Assembly (NCBI GenBank): GCA_021151825.1
Contig: JAGKWQ010000014.1
Location: 37,995-101,994, forward strand
Source: Cellvibrionaceae bacterium
Lineage (GTDB): Bacteria; Pseudomonadota; Gammaproteobacteria; Pseudomonadales; Cellvibrionaceae
DNA: 64,000 nucleotides
Direction of reading: 5' to 3'
Positions 45,426 to 53,348 of the stretch are shown in pieces; position 1 is the stretch's first letter, and every line of letters starts with the position of its first letter. The notes under the pieces are model-generated. The model worked only from the letters and a program-made list of their open reading frames with translations. It was not told the DNA's origin and made no database searches. The position numbers were made by a program, and so were the translations under genes.

Positions 45426-47078
45426 TTAAAAGCCGGTTTTTATTCGAACAGATATTTGGTATTTATCAATTCCTGGCCCATCATCCAATGCATATGCAAA
45501 ATCAATGTGACCCACGTTATGGGCTCCATCATCGCGCCCACCTGTGCGAGTTCCGGAAATTCGTAAACCAATTCCAATATCACGCAATGTTTTCTGATAA
45601 TCCTGCGGTACATTCGAATTGCCCCAGGCCTTACCTTCATCATAAAAAATAGCAGCACCGAGATGAAATAATGAAAACCATTCTGTTTCACCAAAATAAC
45701 GCTGTTCAATAGTCAGTAGCCTCGAACGATCCCCGGCCATAAATCTTGCAGGATAACCTCTTAAACCGGTGTCGCCTCCGAGTTCCAATGGCGTATCAAC
45801 GAATAAGTTCTTCCCGTATGTTTCATTAATGGTTGCATAAAATTGGCCGCGGGAGAAATTCTGCCAGTGATAACTCAAATCCATTTTCGAAATTGCTTGT
45901 GTGCTTTGTTTGCTGTTGTAAAAACCCGATGTCGAGAATTCACCCGTGAACAATTGTGAAGGGGAAAATTGAAAGGCTTTACTGTATTCGAGCTCAAGAA
46001 GAGTGGATCCATCAAGGGGCTCTGCGTTTGCGGTCACTTTACCGATACGTGCCCGCCATTGCGAACCGAGGTTAAAATCCTCAATGCGATTAATTTGTTG
46101 AATATTAAGTGTTTTGATAAATCGGTTATGGAGATAGGAATACTCAAACCAGGCAATGTTGTAATCCCGGTTAAACGGTAATTCTCCAACATAACTATTT
46201 GCGGCAACCGGAACTTCAAAAAAATCATGCTTAACACTATCCCAACCTAGCATCCAGCGCATAGTCCTATCATCTGTCGATGAATCCAACCGCTGCCCAT
46301 AAAATATAGAATAGTTAGTTCCTTCATGGCCAAATCGCCATGCTTCGTCACCAGCATTATAAAGTGTATCCTCACGCTCAAAGTCGAGCATATCAATGCC
46401 AGCAGTCCATGGAGTTCGAATGGATCGAAACGGGCTACTAAAGTGAAGTTCCTGTTCTTTTCCATCACTATTATCGGCGTAAGCTAAAGCAAGTTGTTTA
46501 TCATTACCAAAATTTGGATCTCGATAAACAATGATATTACTGGTGCGATCAACGCTGGAATTTTGTTCGATTTTTACCGTTTTTCCTAACCCGAGAAAAT
46601 TGGAGTCATGTAAACCGTAACCATAATGGGTGTTGCCACCGGTGTTTGAGTAGGTAATTTTTGGAATTAGCGTCCAAACTTCACGCACGTCAACTTGTAT
46701 CTTTTGGCCCGCACCTTGTGTTGTATCTGACGTATCCTGCACAGCTACTGTTGCTTCGGCAAAATAGCGCCGCTCACGCAATCGTCGCTCACTCTCTTCA
46801 AGCAAATGCTTATCCAACACGTCACCTTTTTTAAACGTGAGATCCTTTTCGATAACATGCTTTTTAGTATCAATGTGTAATCTATTAATCAAACGAAAGA
46901 GCATATTGTTTTCCTTGGGATTTGATTCATCAAATACCGGATGGACAACAACGACTATCTCTTCGATCACTGGCGGGTCATTTTTTATTGGTGTAGGGGA
47001 GGGTATAGAATCTGCACCATAAACAAAACGGCAACCTATTAAAGGCAATAAACCTAAACAAAAAATTTTATGCCCCAT
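45426..47078 (-). CDS. Outer-membrane protein with POTRA and surface-antigen (BamA/D15-like) barrel
   Basis: About 550 residues. The start is set at ATG 47078 because GAGG lies 6 bases upstream and a signal peptide (MGHKIFCLGLLPLIG, cleavage near VYGAD) follows; the frame extends further upstream without support. A POTRA-like domain (about 85-140) includes LHIDTKKHVIEKDLTFKKGD and SERRLRERRYFAEATV. The barrel carries VDTPLELGGDTGLRGYPARF, the family's VRGF-type motif, and ends in VRIKTGF. It may insert or translocate proteins or lipids at the outer membrane. It is the third gene of a unit with PAP2 and EptA-like genes, 57 bases after the latter. Confidence 0.85.
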   Translation of the reverse strand: MGHKIFCLGLLPLIGCRFVYGADSIPSPTPIKNDPPVIEEIVVVVHPVFDESNPKENNMLFRLINRLHIDTKKHVIEKDLTFKKGDVLDKHLLEESERRLRERRYFAEATVAVQDTSDTTQGAGQKIQVDVREVWTLIPKITYSNTGGNTHYGYGLHDSNFLGLGKTVKIEQNSSVDRTSNIIVYRDPNFGNDKQLALAYADNSDGKEQELHFSSPFRSIRTPWTAGIDMLDFEREDTLYNAGDEAWRFGHEGTNYSIFYGQRLDSSTDDRTMRWMLGWDSVKHDFFEVPVAANSYVGELPFNRDYNIAWFEYSYLHNRFIKTLNIQQINRIEDFNLGSQWRARIGKVTANAEPLDGSTLLELEYSKAFQFSPSQLFTGEFSTSGFYNSKQSTQAISKMDLSYHWQNFSRGQFYATINETYGKNLFVDTPLELGGDTGLRGYPARFMAGDRSRLLTIEQRYFGETEWFSLFHLGAAIFYDEGKAWGNSNVPQDYQKTLRDIGIGLRISGTRTGGRDDGAHNVGHIDFAYALDDGPGIDKYQISVRIKTGF

Positions 47079-47135
47079 AAATTGCCTCTTGTGTTGATCG
47101 TTAATGTTATTTTTAGTCAGGCTTTTCAAATTGAT

Positions 47136-48833
47136 TTAACGGTGGTTTATACAAGAGGCATAAATGTCCAATCCTGGTTGATAATATTTGGTCTTGATAT
47201 CAAGTAAGCCCAAAAATGAATGAAAAATATTATCGTGGCTAAACTCTTTATTTTTCAGGCCTGCCAGGCATTCTTTATTCAAACCTCTGTCGCGATAAAA
47301 GCTTGACGATGCCCAAAAAATGAAAGGAACATTTTTTTGATACTCAGGTGCAATTGCATATGGCATACCATGCAAGTACAAATTATTTTCCCCCAGGGAT
47401 TCACCATGATCAGATACATAAACCATGACGGTGTTGTAAGCGGATTGTTGACTGGTTAACCAATCAATGACTTTACTCAGAAAAAAATCGGTATAGCGGA
47501 TGGTATTATCGTATGCATTGATAACTTCTTCCGCAGAGCAATCTTGTAATCTATTTGTAGTGCAAACTGGTTTGTATGCCCGCATTGAGTCCGGATATCG
47601 TTGGTCATAAGCAGGACCATGACTACCATTCTGATGCAGCACAATAAATTGGTTTCGTCCTGTGAGTTTATTCGATAATTTATCCAGGAGTGCCTCATCA
47701 TAGCAGTTGCCATCTTTGCAATTTGCAGAGGAAATCAGTTCATCAGGAGATTCATACACAACCCGGTCACAGGTACCTTTACATCCGGAATTGTTGTCTC
47801 TCCAGAGCACATCAATGCCTACTGTGTTTATAAAATCCAGTAACCCGTGTTGTGTTTTTGCCTGGCCGTCACTATATTCCGAACGAGGCAGTGCGGAAAA
47901 CATGCATGGTAAAGACACGGCGGTGGATGTGCCGCATGAAGAAAATTTATTGAAGTTAATAATGTCTTTTTGTGCGAGCAGGGGCGTAGTGTCTCGCTGA
48001 TATCCATTAAGTCCGAAGTTGGCAGCGCGAGCAGTTTCTCCCACAACAAATACAATCAATAACGGTTTTGTTTGCTGGATAGTACCGGCGCCTAATCGAG
48101 CATCATGGCTGATTGGATTTATCACTAATGGACGTTGGCTGTTTTCTTTCAACAGGGAAACACCTGCATTAACAAATCCTAAAGGATTTGCTAAAAACCG
48201 GACTTCTTTATGATTGCGAAAAAAAGAGCTGTAATAATCTGAAAGGCTAAGTATTAATAGCAAAGAGATGAGCAAGGATAATCCCGTGGGAATAGTACGA
48301 TTTCTTAATTCTTGCCAGAAACTCCCCCAAAGAATTCGGGTTTTGATAACCATTAACGATGGCAATACCCCAAGAAAAAAAACATAACCTATCAAGTGTA
48401 AATTAATTAAACCTTTCGCCTCTTTTGCATCAGTTTCCCATACATTCCTGAGCATTTCCCTATCGATCACAACACCATAAGTATCCATAAAGTGAGCAGC
48501 AAACGCGCCGCCCATGAATAAAAATATGCTGATAGGCTTAACAAGACCAGGAATGCATATCAGATTAATGAAGAAAAATGTTAATAACCATAACAATGGC
48601 ACCAGGCTAATAGCAAATAAAGTTGCACTTAATGAATCTAATGCCTGAGTGTCCCATGCCTCGAAAAAAAAGGATTTGTTAAATAACAACACAAATACTA
48701 AAGAGAGGCCTAGTGAAAAATATTGACTGGGTATTTGAATACTGAATAAATCAAGACGTTGGCGTATTGATGACAGAAACGCCAACTGAGTATTGTATAA
48801 ACTCTTGAGTTCTAGATTATTGGGCAGATTCAT
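47136..48833 (-). CDS. eptA: Lipid A phosphoethanolamine transferase (EptA/PmrC-like)
   Basis: The 565-residue protein has about five N-terminal membrane helices (to about residue 190), then a periplasmic sulfatase-fold domain. Metal and catalytic residues are seen in VFVVGETARAANFGLNGY (Glu), SCGTSTAVSLPCMFS (nucleophile Thr region), a Cys-rich stretch CKGTCDRV/CKDGNCYDE, and VYVSDHGESLGE (Asp-His). This is the EptA/MCR architecture. It transfers phosphoethanolamine to lipid A, lowering negative charge and affinity for cationic peptides. It overlaps the PAP2 gene upstream by 17 bases, and a PmrA box heads the operon. Confidence 0.92.
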   Translation of the reverse strand: MNLPNNLELKSLYNTQLAFLSSIRQRLDLFSIQIPSQYFSLGLSLVFVLLFNKSFFFEAWDTQALDSLSATLFAISLVPLLWLLTFFFINLICIPGLVKPISIFLFMGGAFAAHFMDTYGVVIDREMLRNVWETDAKEAKGLINLHLIGYVFFLGVLPSLMVIKTRILWGSFWQELRNRTIPTGLSLLISLLLILSLSDYYSSFFRNHKEVRFLANPLGFVNAGVSLLKENSQRPLVINPISHDARLGAGTIQQTKPLLIVFVVGETARAANFGLNGYQRDTTPLLAQKDIINFNKFSSCGTSTAVSLPCMFSALPRSEYSDGQAKTQHGLLDFINTVGIDVLWRDNNSGCKGTCDRVVYESPDELISSANCKDGNCYDEALLDKLSNKLTGRNQFIVLHQNGSHGPAYDQRYPDSMRAYKPVCTTNRLQDCSAEEVINAYDNTIRYTDFFLSKVIDWLTSQQSAYNTVMVYVSDHGESLGENNLYLHGMPYAIAPEYQKNVPFIFWASSSFYRDRGLNKECLAGLKNKEFSHDNIFHSFLGLLDIKTKYYQPGLDIYASCINHR

Positions 48834-49515
48834 AAGGCTTTAACATCACTTCATAACAAATAAGAGAAACCATCCAGCAAATACCGAATGACCAAAGATC
48901 GTGTGAGAGAAAATGAGCGCCACGCAGTTGTTGTGAAATGCCGAAAACAATACCCAATGACAATGCAAAAAATAACGCTGGCCAACGCCAGAAAGATTTT
49001 GAGTATAGTCCAACAAAATAAAGTGCTACCCACGCGAAGCCCGCGCTCGCGTGTCCAGCAGGAAAACATTGGCTGCCATTGCGAACCCAAAGCTGTTCAA
49101 TTAATGGCAGATATTCCTGCGTGCCGCCGTAACGAGCAAAATCCCAGGGGCATGAAATATTGGTGATGACTTTGCCGACACTAACAATCAAAGATCCCAA
49201 AATAGTAGCCACTAATAAATATTGCAGTCGGCATTTCCATGCTGCCAATATCGGAGAGATGTAAGACAAAGCCAGCAGCGTGACTACGGTAAGCAACATC
49301 GCAATAGAAAAATACTTTCCACCTTTATGAATGAGCACTGCGGTAATCCATTCATTTTTAAAATGCCACTGATTACCTTCCCATTGATAAATAAAATCGG
49401 CGAGGGCTTGGTCTGCGCCGGTAATTTCTATCATTACACTTATGAAAACCAATGTTGCCAATACGCTAGCCGAGGACAACAATAAGGACTTTTTGTCTAT
49501 GCCAATCATAAACAT
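48817..49515 (-). CDS. PAP2-family membrane phosphatase (lipid phosphatase)
   Basis: About 232 residues from ATG 49515; the frame is open further upstream, but that would place the start at the PmrA box. Six membrane helices are predicted. The PAP2 signature is visible in three parts: KVITNISCPWDFARYGG, CFPAGHASAGFAW (SGH-type motif with PAGHAS) and GAHFLSHDLWSFG (catalytic His-x3-4-His-D). Such enzymes dephosphorylate isoprenyl or lipid phosphates. Phosphatases of this type often accompany eptA. It is the first gene of a PAP2-EptA-outer-membrane-protein unit and is probably induced by the PmrA-like regulator. Confidence 0.9.
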   Translation of the reverse strand: MFMIGIDKKSLLLSSASVLATLVFISVMIEITGADQALADFIYQWEGNQWHFKNEWITAVLIHKGGKYFSIAMLLTVVTLLALSYISPILAAWKCRLQYLLVATILGSLIVSVGKVITNISCPWDFARYGGTQEYLPLIEQLWVRNGSQCFPAGHASAGFAWVALYFVGLYSKSFWRWPALFFALSLGIVFGISQQLRGAHFLSHDLWSFGICWMVSLICYEVMLKPYESAQ

Positions 49516-49571
49516 ATAGAAAGATTCAACTTGAATAATCAAAATACGTAAGGTGATATTACGTGGCAAAA

Positions 49572-49588
49572 ATTAAGGGATCCTTAAG
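49572..49588 (-). promoter_or_regulatory. PmrA box upstream of the PAP2-eptA operon
   Basis: On the minus strand the sequence is CTTAAG-GATCC-CTTAAT, a full match to the PmrA/BasR consensus YTTAAK-N5-YTTAAK. It ends 57 bases before the chosen ATG of the PAP2 gene, leaving room for a -10 element. A matching PmrA-like regulator gene lies 3 kb away. Confidence 0.82.
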
Positions 49589-49766
49589 TGTTTTAGACGT
49601 TGAATCAGGGGAATGCAATTGAAGAGTATCTATTTGATAGGATATGTATTTGACGGGGATGCAAATAACGAATCAGTATTAGTGGAAATACCAATTAATT
49701 AATGTGCGAAGTGGCACCATTAACATCATAGATGATGCCCGCTCCGAAGGTTAGTGAAATAAGATT

Positions 49767-50591
49767 CTATATGTATGTGCGATTTCTTCGACGCCAATTC
49801 CATAGCAGAACTAGCAATAAAGGCATAACAGCAATCCAATAAAAAATAACTTGCATTGCATTTGGGCTGGAATCGTAGCCTATAAGAGCATAGAGCAACT
49901 CGCCGAGCCAGGAATGTTCATTAACAATACTGGATGTATCCCACAAGGGTGCTGCAGAATTTAATATTCCAATTTGCAATAGTTGTCGGGCTATTTGCAT
50001 TGAAAGCCCGCCACATAAAAGAATCAGAAAAACAAATAGAATATTTAGAAATGCTCGTGCTGAAATAAACACCAAGAGATAATAAGTAATTACCCCCAGA
50101 CTTGTACCTATACCAACCCCAATAGCACCGCCAATTAACGCAGATTTTAGTAAATCCGGCTCGTGTAAAAATCCCCCGACATAAATCCATATCTCTGCCA
50201 CTTCTCGCGCAAGTGATAAACCAACAGCGAGTACTGCACAAAATAATAATTTGCGATAAGGTTTTATGGTTTTGTCAGTGAGCGGCAAATATTGAACTTG
50301 AGGCGGTGCGCTGAATAATAATGGCGCTATTATTGATGCGATAACAATAAATGACAGAATAACCGACAAATAGAGCAGTGCATTAGTCCATTCTTGCCCG
50401 GTGCCACCGAGTACATTCGCAATAGCATATGCATAGTATGCTAATAACCAAGAGCTTAGCACTCCTAGAATCAGGGCAAGCACTATCCAATTGAGCGCGA
50501 TGGATAATTTTCGACTCATCACTAATAACATGGTAATAATGAGTGCTGCTTCCAATACTTCTCGCAATATTAATAAAATTGCATCAACCAT
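49767..50591 (-). CDS. FTR1-family high-affinity iron permease
   Basis: The 274-residue protein has about seven membrane helices. The two REXXE iron-binding motifs are present as REVLE (residues 10-14, helix 1) and REVAE (near 127), giving the glutamates that pass Fe(III). This matches the EfeU/FTR1 family. It lies 10 bases downstream of a cupredoxin-domain protein, as in Efe-like systems, and is the last gene of an operon with a two-component pair. The 175 bases between its end and the PmrA box hold no gene. Confidence 0.93.
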   Translation of the reverse strand: MVDAILLILREVLEAALIITMLLVMSRKLSIALNWIVLALILGVLSSWLLAYYAYAIANVLGGTGQEWTNALLYLSVILSFIVIASIIAPLLFSAPPQVQYLPLTDKTIKPYRKLLFCAVLAVGLSLAREVAEIWIYVGGFLHEPDLLKSALIGGAIGVGIGTSLGVITYYLLVFISARAFLNILFVFLILLCGGLSMQIARQLLQIGILNSAAPLWDTSSIVNEHSWLGELLYALIGYDSSPNAMQVIFYWIAVMPLLLVLLWNWRRRNRTYI

Positions 50592-50601
50592 AACCCAGCC
50601 T

Positions 50602-50931
50602 TTAATGTTGCGCGCGAATCACGCCTTGAGCAGTTTTGGGATTAAATTCACCAAAAAAAGGATAGTCTCCCGGCTTTAAGGGGCCAATAAATATTACTGC
50701 TTTGGCACCTCCCATAATGACTTTTTCGCGGTTAAGTTCATAGCTCTCGAATTCTTCAGGCGTGGTATCTTTATTAACAACGATTAATTTCACTTTAGTA
50801 TTGGCAGGTACAATCAATGTTGAAGGGAAGAATAAATGATCGCGAATTTCAATCGTAAATTCCGGTACCGTCGCCGTTGAAATAGTGGGTGACATGCAGA
50901 GCAATATTAAGAACAGTTTCCTAAATATCAT
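50602..50931 (-). CDS. Periplasmic cupredoxin-domain protein, FTR1 partner
   Basis: The 109-residue protein has a signal peptide (about 1-20, ending STATV). The mature part is a single cupredoxin-like domain: FTIEIRDHLFFPSTLIVPAN, VKLIVVNKDTTPEEFES and LKPGDYPFFGEFNP. The final region has PFFGEFNP rather than a full Cys-His-Met copper site, as in EfeO-type cupredoxins tied to iron transport. The gene overlaps the upstream kinase gene by 11 bases and is 10 bases before the permease. A role in delivering or oxidising iron for FTR1 is the likely reading. Confidence 0.88.
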   Translation of the reverse strand: MIFRKLFLILLCMSPTISTATVPEFTIEIRDHLFFPSTLIVPANTKVKLIVVNKDTTPEEFESYELNREKVIMGGAKAVIFIGPLKPGDYPFFGEFNPKTAQGVIRAQH

Positions 50932-52315
50932 TCGTTTTTTCTCCTTTTTTGCTGGCAGTAAATTTCACTGTCACCAATAATCCGGATGCAAATGATGATT
51001 GGGTAAGGAGAATATCTGCCTGATGTAAATCTACTACTTGTTTTGCGATAGACAAGCCTAATCCACAACCAGGAGTTCCTGAATCGTGGCGATCACCATG
51101 CAAGCGGTAAAAGCGGTCAAATACTCGCTCACGCTGCTCAACAGGAATGCCTGGGCCGTTGTCCATAACTTCCAGCACCACAACATTTCCACGAAGCCAG
51201 GTGTGCAACACTATGTGCCCATTTTTGTGCGTGTATTTAATGGCATTGCCTAATAAATTATTAATTAATGTTTCCAGGGCAGCCGCATCCCCATTTATCC
51301 AGCATTCATCGCCATCAAATTCAATATTGATATTTTTATCACTCAATGCTTCGCTGGCTGACACAATGACTTGCTTCGTTAGCGCCGTCAGGTTAACAGG
51401 CATGAACTGGTTCATAAAATGGTCTGGCGATGTTCTATTGAGCAATAAAATTTGTTCCACCAAATAACGCATACGCTTGATACCCTGCTGTAATTTGTAC
51501 GCAGACTCAGGTACTGGGTTAACTTCATGCAACAGATTTTCACAATGGATATTTAATGCCGAAATCGGCGTTCGCAGTTCGTGAGCGGCATCGGCTGAAA
51601 AGCGTTGCTCGCGGATAAATGAAGATTCCAGCCTGCGCAGCAATTCGTTTGCAGATTGCGCCAGCTGTAGCAATTCAACAGGCATATTTTGGTGTTCTAT
51701 TGGGCGCAAGTCAGTGGCTTCCCGGGCATGAAACTCTTTTGCAAGCGCTGCAACCGGTTTTAAACCAATTCCCAATACCCACCAAATAACAAAACCAATC
51801 AATGGAATTGCTATTACCATCGGGGATACCGCTTGCAGAATCATGGATTCAGCGAGCCGATAACGTTGATCATCACGTTCCGCCAATAAGTACCAGCCTG
51901 AATTATTTGCCGCCTCTGCCACTAATACGTGCCAACGATAATGATTGAAATTAACGAACTGATTGCCCGTTTTTAAATCAGTAATTATTTCGTTTGGCAT
52001 AGCTGTTGATCGTGCAAGTAATTTCCCCTCGTTACTGACCCACTGGAATTGCAAATCTGCTATTTGTGGCGATAAACCCGATGAATCATTTTTCTGTGGT
52101 GTAGGAAATATTTCCGGAGCAGGGCGTTGCAAGTATTCCTGGTAACGAGCAGGTAAGACGTAATCGAGTAGATCTACTTGTTGTAATAACCGTTTATTAA
52201 ATAAGCGCTCAGCTTCCTCCATGCTGCCAAGGTAGCCGCGTACCGCAGCAGCAAAATTGGCCAACGTTACTATTGCTACCAGCAACACGACCAAAAATAT
52301 GCGAATAGATTTCAT
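50921..52315 (-). CDS. Sensor histidine kinase, PmrB/QseC-like
   Basis: The 464-residue protein has a helix at about 5-25, a periplasmic domain to about 165, and a second helix at about 168-190 followed by HAMP. HisKA has FSADAAHELRTPISAL near 245. The ATPase part has the N-box LLGNAIKYTHK, DNGPGIP and GLGLSIAKQVVD. This is the QseC/PmrB subfamily. Its gene overlaps the regulator upstream (ATGA) and the cupredoxin downstream. With iron permease genes in the same transcript and PmrA boxes nearby, sensing Fe(III) or cationic stress, as PmrB does, is a plausible role. Confidence 0.92.
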   Translation of the reverse strand: MKSIRIFLVVLLVAIVTLANFAAAVRGYLGSMEEAERLFNKRLLQQVDLLDYVLPARYQEYLQRPAPEIFPTPQKNDSSGLSPQIADLQFQWVSNEGKLLARSTAMPNEIITDLKTGNQFVNFNHYRWHVLVAEAANNSGWYLLAERDDQRYRLAESMILQAVSPMVIAIPLIGFVIWWVLGIGLKPVAALAKEFHAREATDLRPIEHQNMPVELLQLAQSANELLRRLESSFIREQRFSADAAHELRTPISALNIHCENLLHEVNPVPESAYKLQQGIKRMRYLVEQILLLNRTSPDHFMNQFMPVNLTALTKQVIVSASEALSDKNINIEFDGDECWINGDAAALETLINNLLGNAIKYTHKNGHIVLHTWLRGNVVVLEVMDNGPGIPVEQRERVFDRFYRLHGDRHDSGTPGCGLGLSIAKQVVDLHQADILLTQSSFASGLLVTVKFTASKKGEKTNDI

Positions 52316-52971
52316 TGGCGGGGAACCATATAACCAATACCGCGTACGGTACGAATAAAATCAGCCGGCAATTTTTTACGCAGGTTGTGTATGTGAACTT
52401 CAATCGCATTGCTGGAAACTTCATCGCCCCAGCTGTAGAGTTTCCCTTCAAGGCCTTCTTTGGTTTGAATAATTCCTACATGTTCCACTAATGCCTTCAA
52501 CAACATATATTCCCGGCGCGATAAATTTATTGGCTCATCGTTTAACAATGCCAGATGATGAGCTGTATCCAATGTGACCGTACCTACCTGTATCAGCGCT
52601 GTTGGGGCATTACCAAGGCGTCGTTCCAGTACACGTAACCGCGCAAGCAATTCATCTACCTCAAAAGGTTTTGTGAGGTAATCATCCGCGCCTGCATCCA
52701 GGCCTGCAACTTTCGCCGTAATACTGTCCCGTGCTGTGAGAATCAGTACTTGTGTTGGAAATTGTTTTTGGCGTACCCGTTGAAGCAACTCCATGCCATC
52801 CATATCGGGCAACCCCAAATCCAATAGGAGGATGTCCGGAGACTCAGCGGCCAGATACGCGCTGGCGGTCTTGCCATTATCCAACCAGGTAACAGCGAAA
52901 CCAGAGCGTTTAAGTGCAGTTACAATTCCATCAGCAAGCAGGCTGTCATCTTCAACTAACAATATGTGCAT
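52312..52971 (-). CDS. Response regulator, PmrA/QseB-like (OmpR family)
   Basis: The 219-residue protein has a receiver with acidic pocket VEDD, phosphoacceptor Asp51 (LLDLGLP), VLILTARD and YLTKPFEVDEL. The winged helix includes LSRREYMLLKALVEH, SNAIEVHIHNLRKKL and IRTVRGIGYMV. This is the QseB/PmrA subfamily, whose members bind paired CTTAAG-type half-sites. Three such boxes occur in this window, at 49572, 53228 and 53283. It is the first gene of a regulator-kinase-cupredoxin-FTR1 operon. Confidence 0.93.
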   Translation of the reverse strand: MHILLVEDDSLLADGIVTALKRSGFAVTWLDNGKTASAYLAAESPDILLLDLGLPDMDGMELLQRVRQKQFPTQVLILTARDSITAKVAGLDAGADDYLTKPFEVDELLARLRVLERRLGNAPTALIQVGTVTLDTAHHLALLNDEPINLSRREYMLLKALVEHVGIIQTKEGLEGKLYSWGDEVSSNAIEVHIHNLRKKLPADFIRTVRGIGYMVPRQ

Positions 52972-53227
52972 TCTAATCCCCCTTTTAGGACACCAATCCT
53001 TTATAGAGTAAAAGCTGTATAGGATTGGTACTGTGGAGCAAAAAGCCTGCGCAATTATAGCTTACGCTTTTCATTAATATTCCCCCTGCATTTTCCCCAT
53101 CATTAAACCCCGCTGGCCGGTCAGTTCCGGGCGGGGGGGATGCCATTTGCAGGGAAGGATATCTATTGGTTGGTTGTTGCACCATTATTAGTGTTGGGCG
53201 TTCTTGGGGGCAAGGTAAAAAAGTAAA

Positions 53228-53244
53228 CTTAAGAGACGCTTAAG
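53228..53244 (+). promoter_or_regulatory. PmrA box (distal) upstream of the LTA-synthase-like gene
   Basis: CTTAAG-AGACG-CTTAAG is a perfect match to YTTAAK-N5-YTTAAK. It lies 104 bases before the start codon at 53349 and 257 bases from the divergent regulator gene. Confidence 0.82.
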
Positions 53245-53282
53245 GTGTGCTTTTTAAACGCAATAATCAGAAACTTTATTCT

Positions 53283-53299
53283 TTTAAGAATCACTTAAG
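53283..53299 (+). promoter_or_regulatory. PmrA box (proximal) upstream of the LTA-synthase-like gene
   Basis: TTTAAG-AATCA-CTTAAG again matches YTTAAK-N5-YTTAAK completely. It ends 49 bases before the ATG at 53349, a spacing similar to that of the box before the PAP2 gene. Confidence 0.82.
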
Positions 53300-53348
53300 T
53301 TTCAGTTGTTAGCATGGCCCAATTTTTTACTCAGGGTTAACTGAATCA

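Larger units (their letters stand above)
52972..53348 (+). other. Divergent regulatory region with two PmrA boxes
   Basis: No gene is supported in these 377 bases. They separate the PmrA-like regulator (minus) from the LTA-synthase-like gene (plus) and hold two PmrA-type boxes, listed separately. Both boxes are nearer the plus-strand gene. Because CTTAAG is its own reverse complement, the first box reads the same on either strand and could act in both directions. Confidence 0.65.

Noticed and set aside
49516..49569. Longer N terminus for the PAP2 protein
   Set aside because: It starts at TTG three bases from the PmrA box, leaving no room for a promoter; the later ATG fits better.
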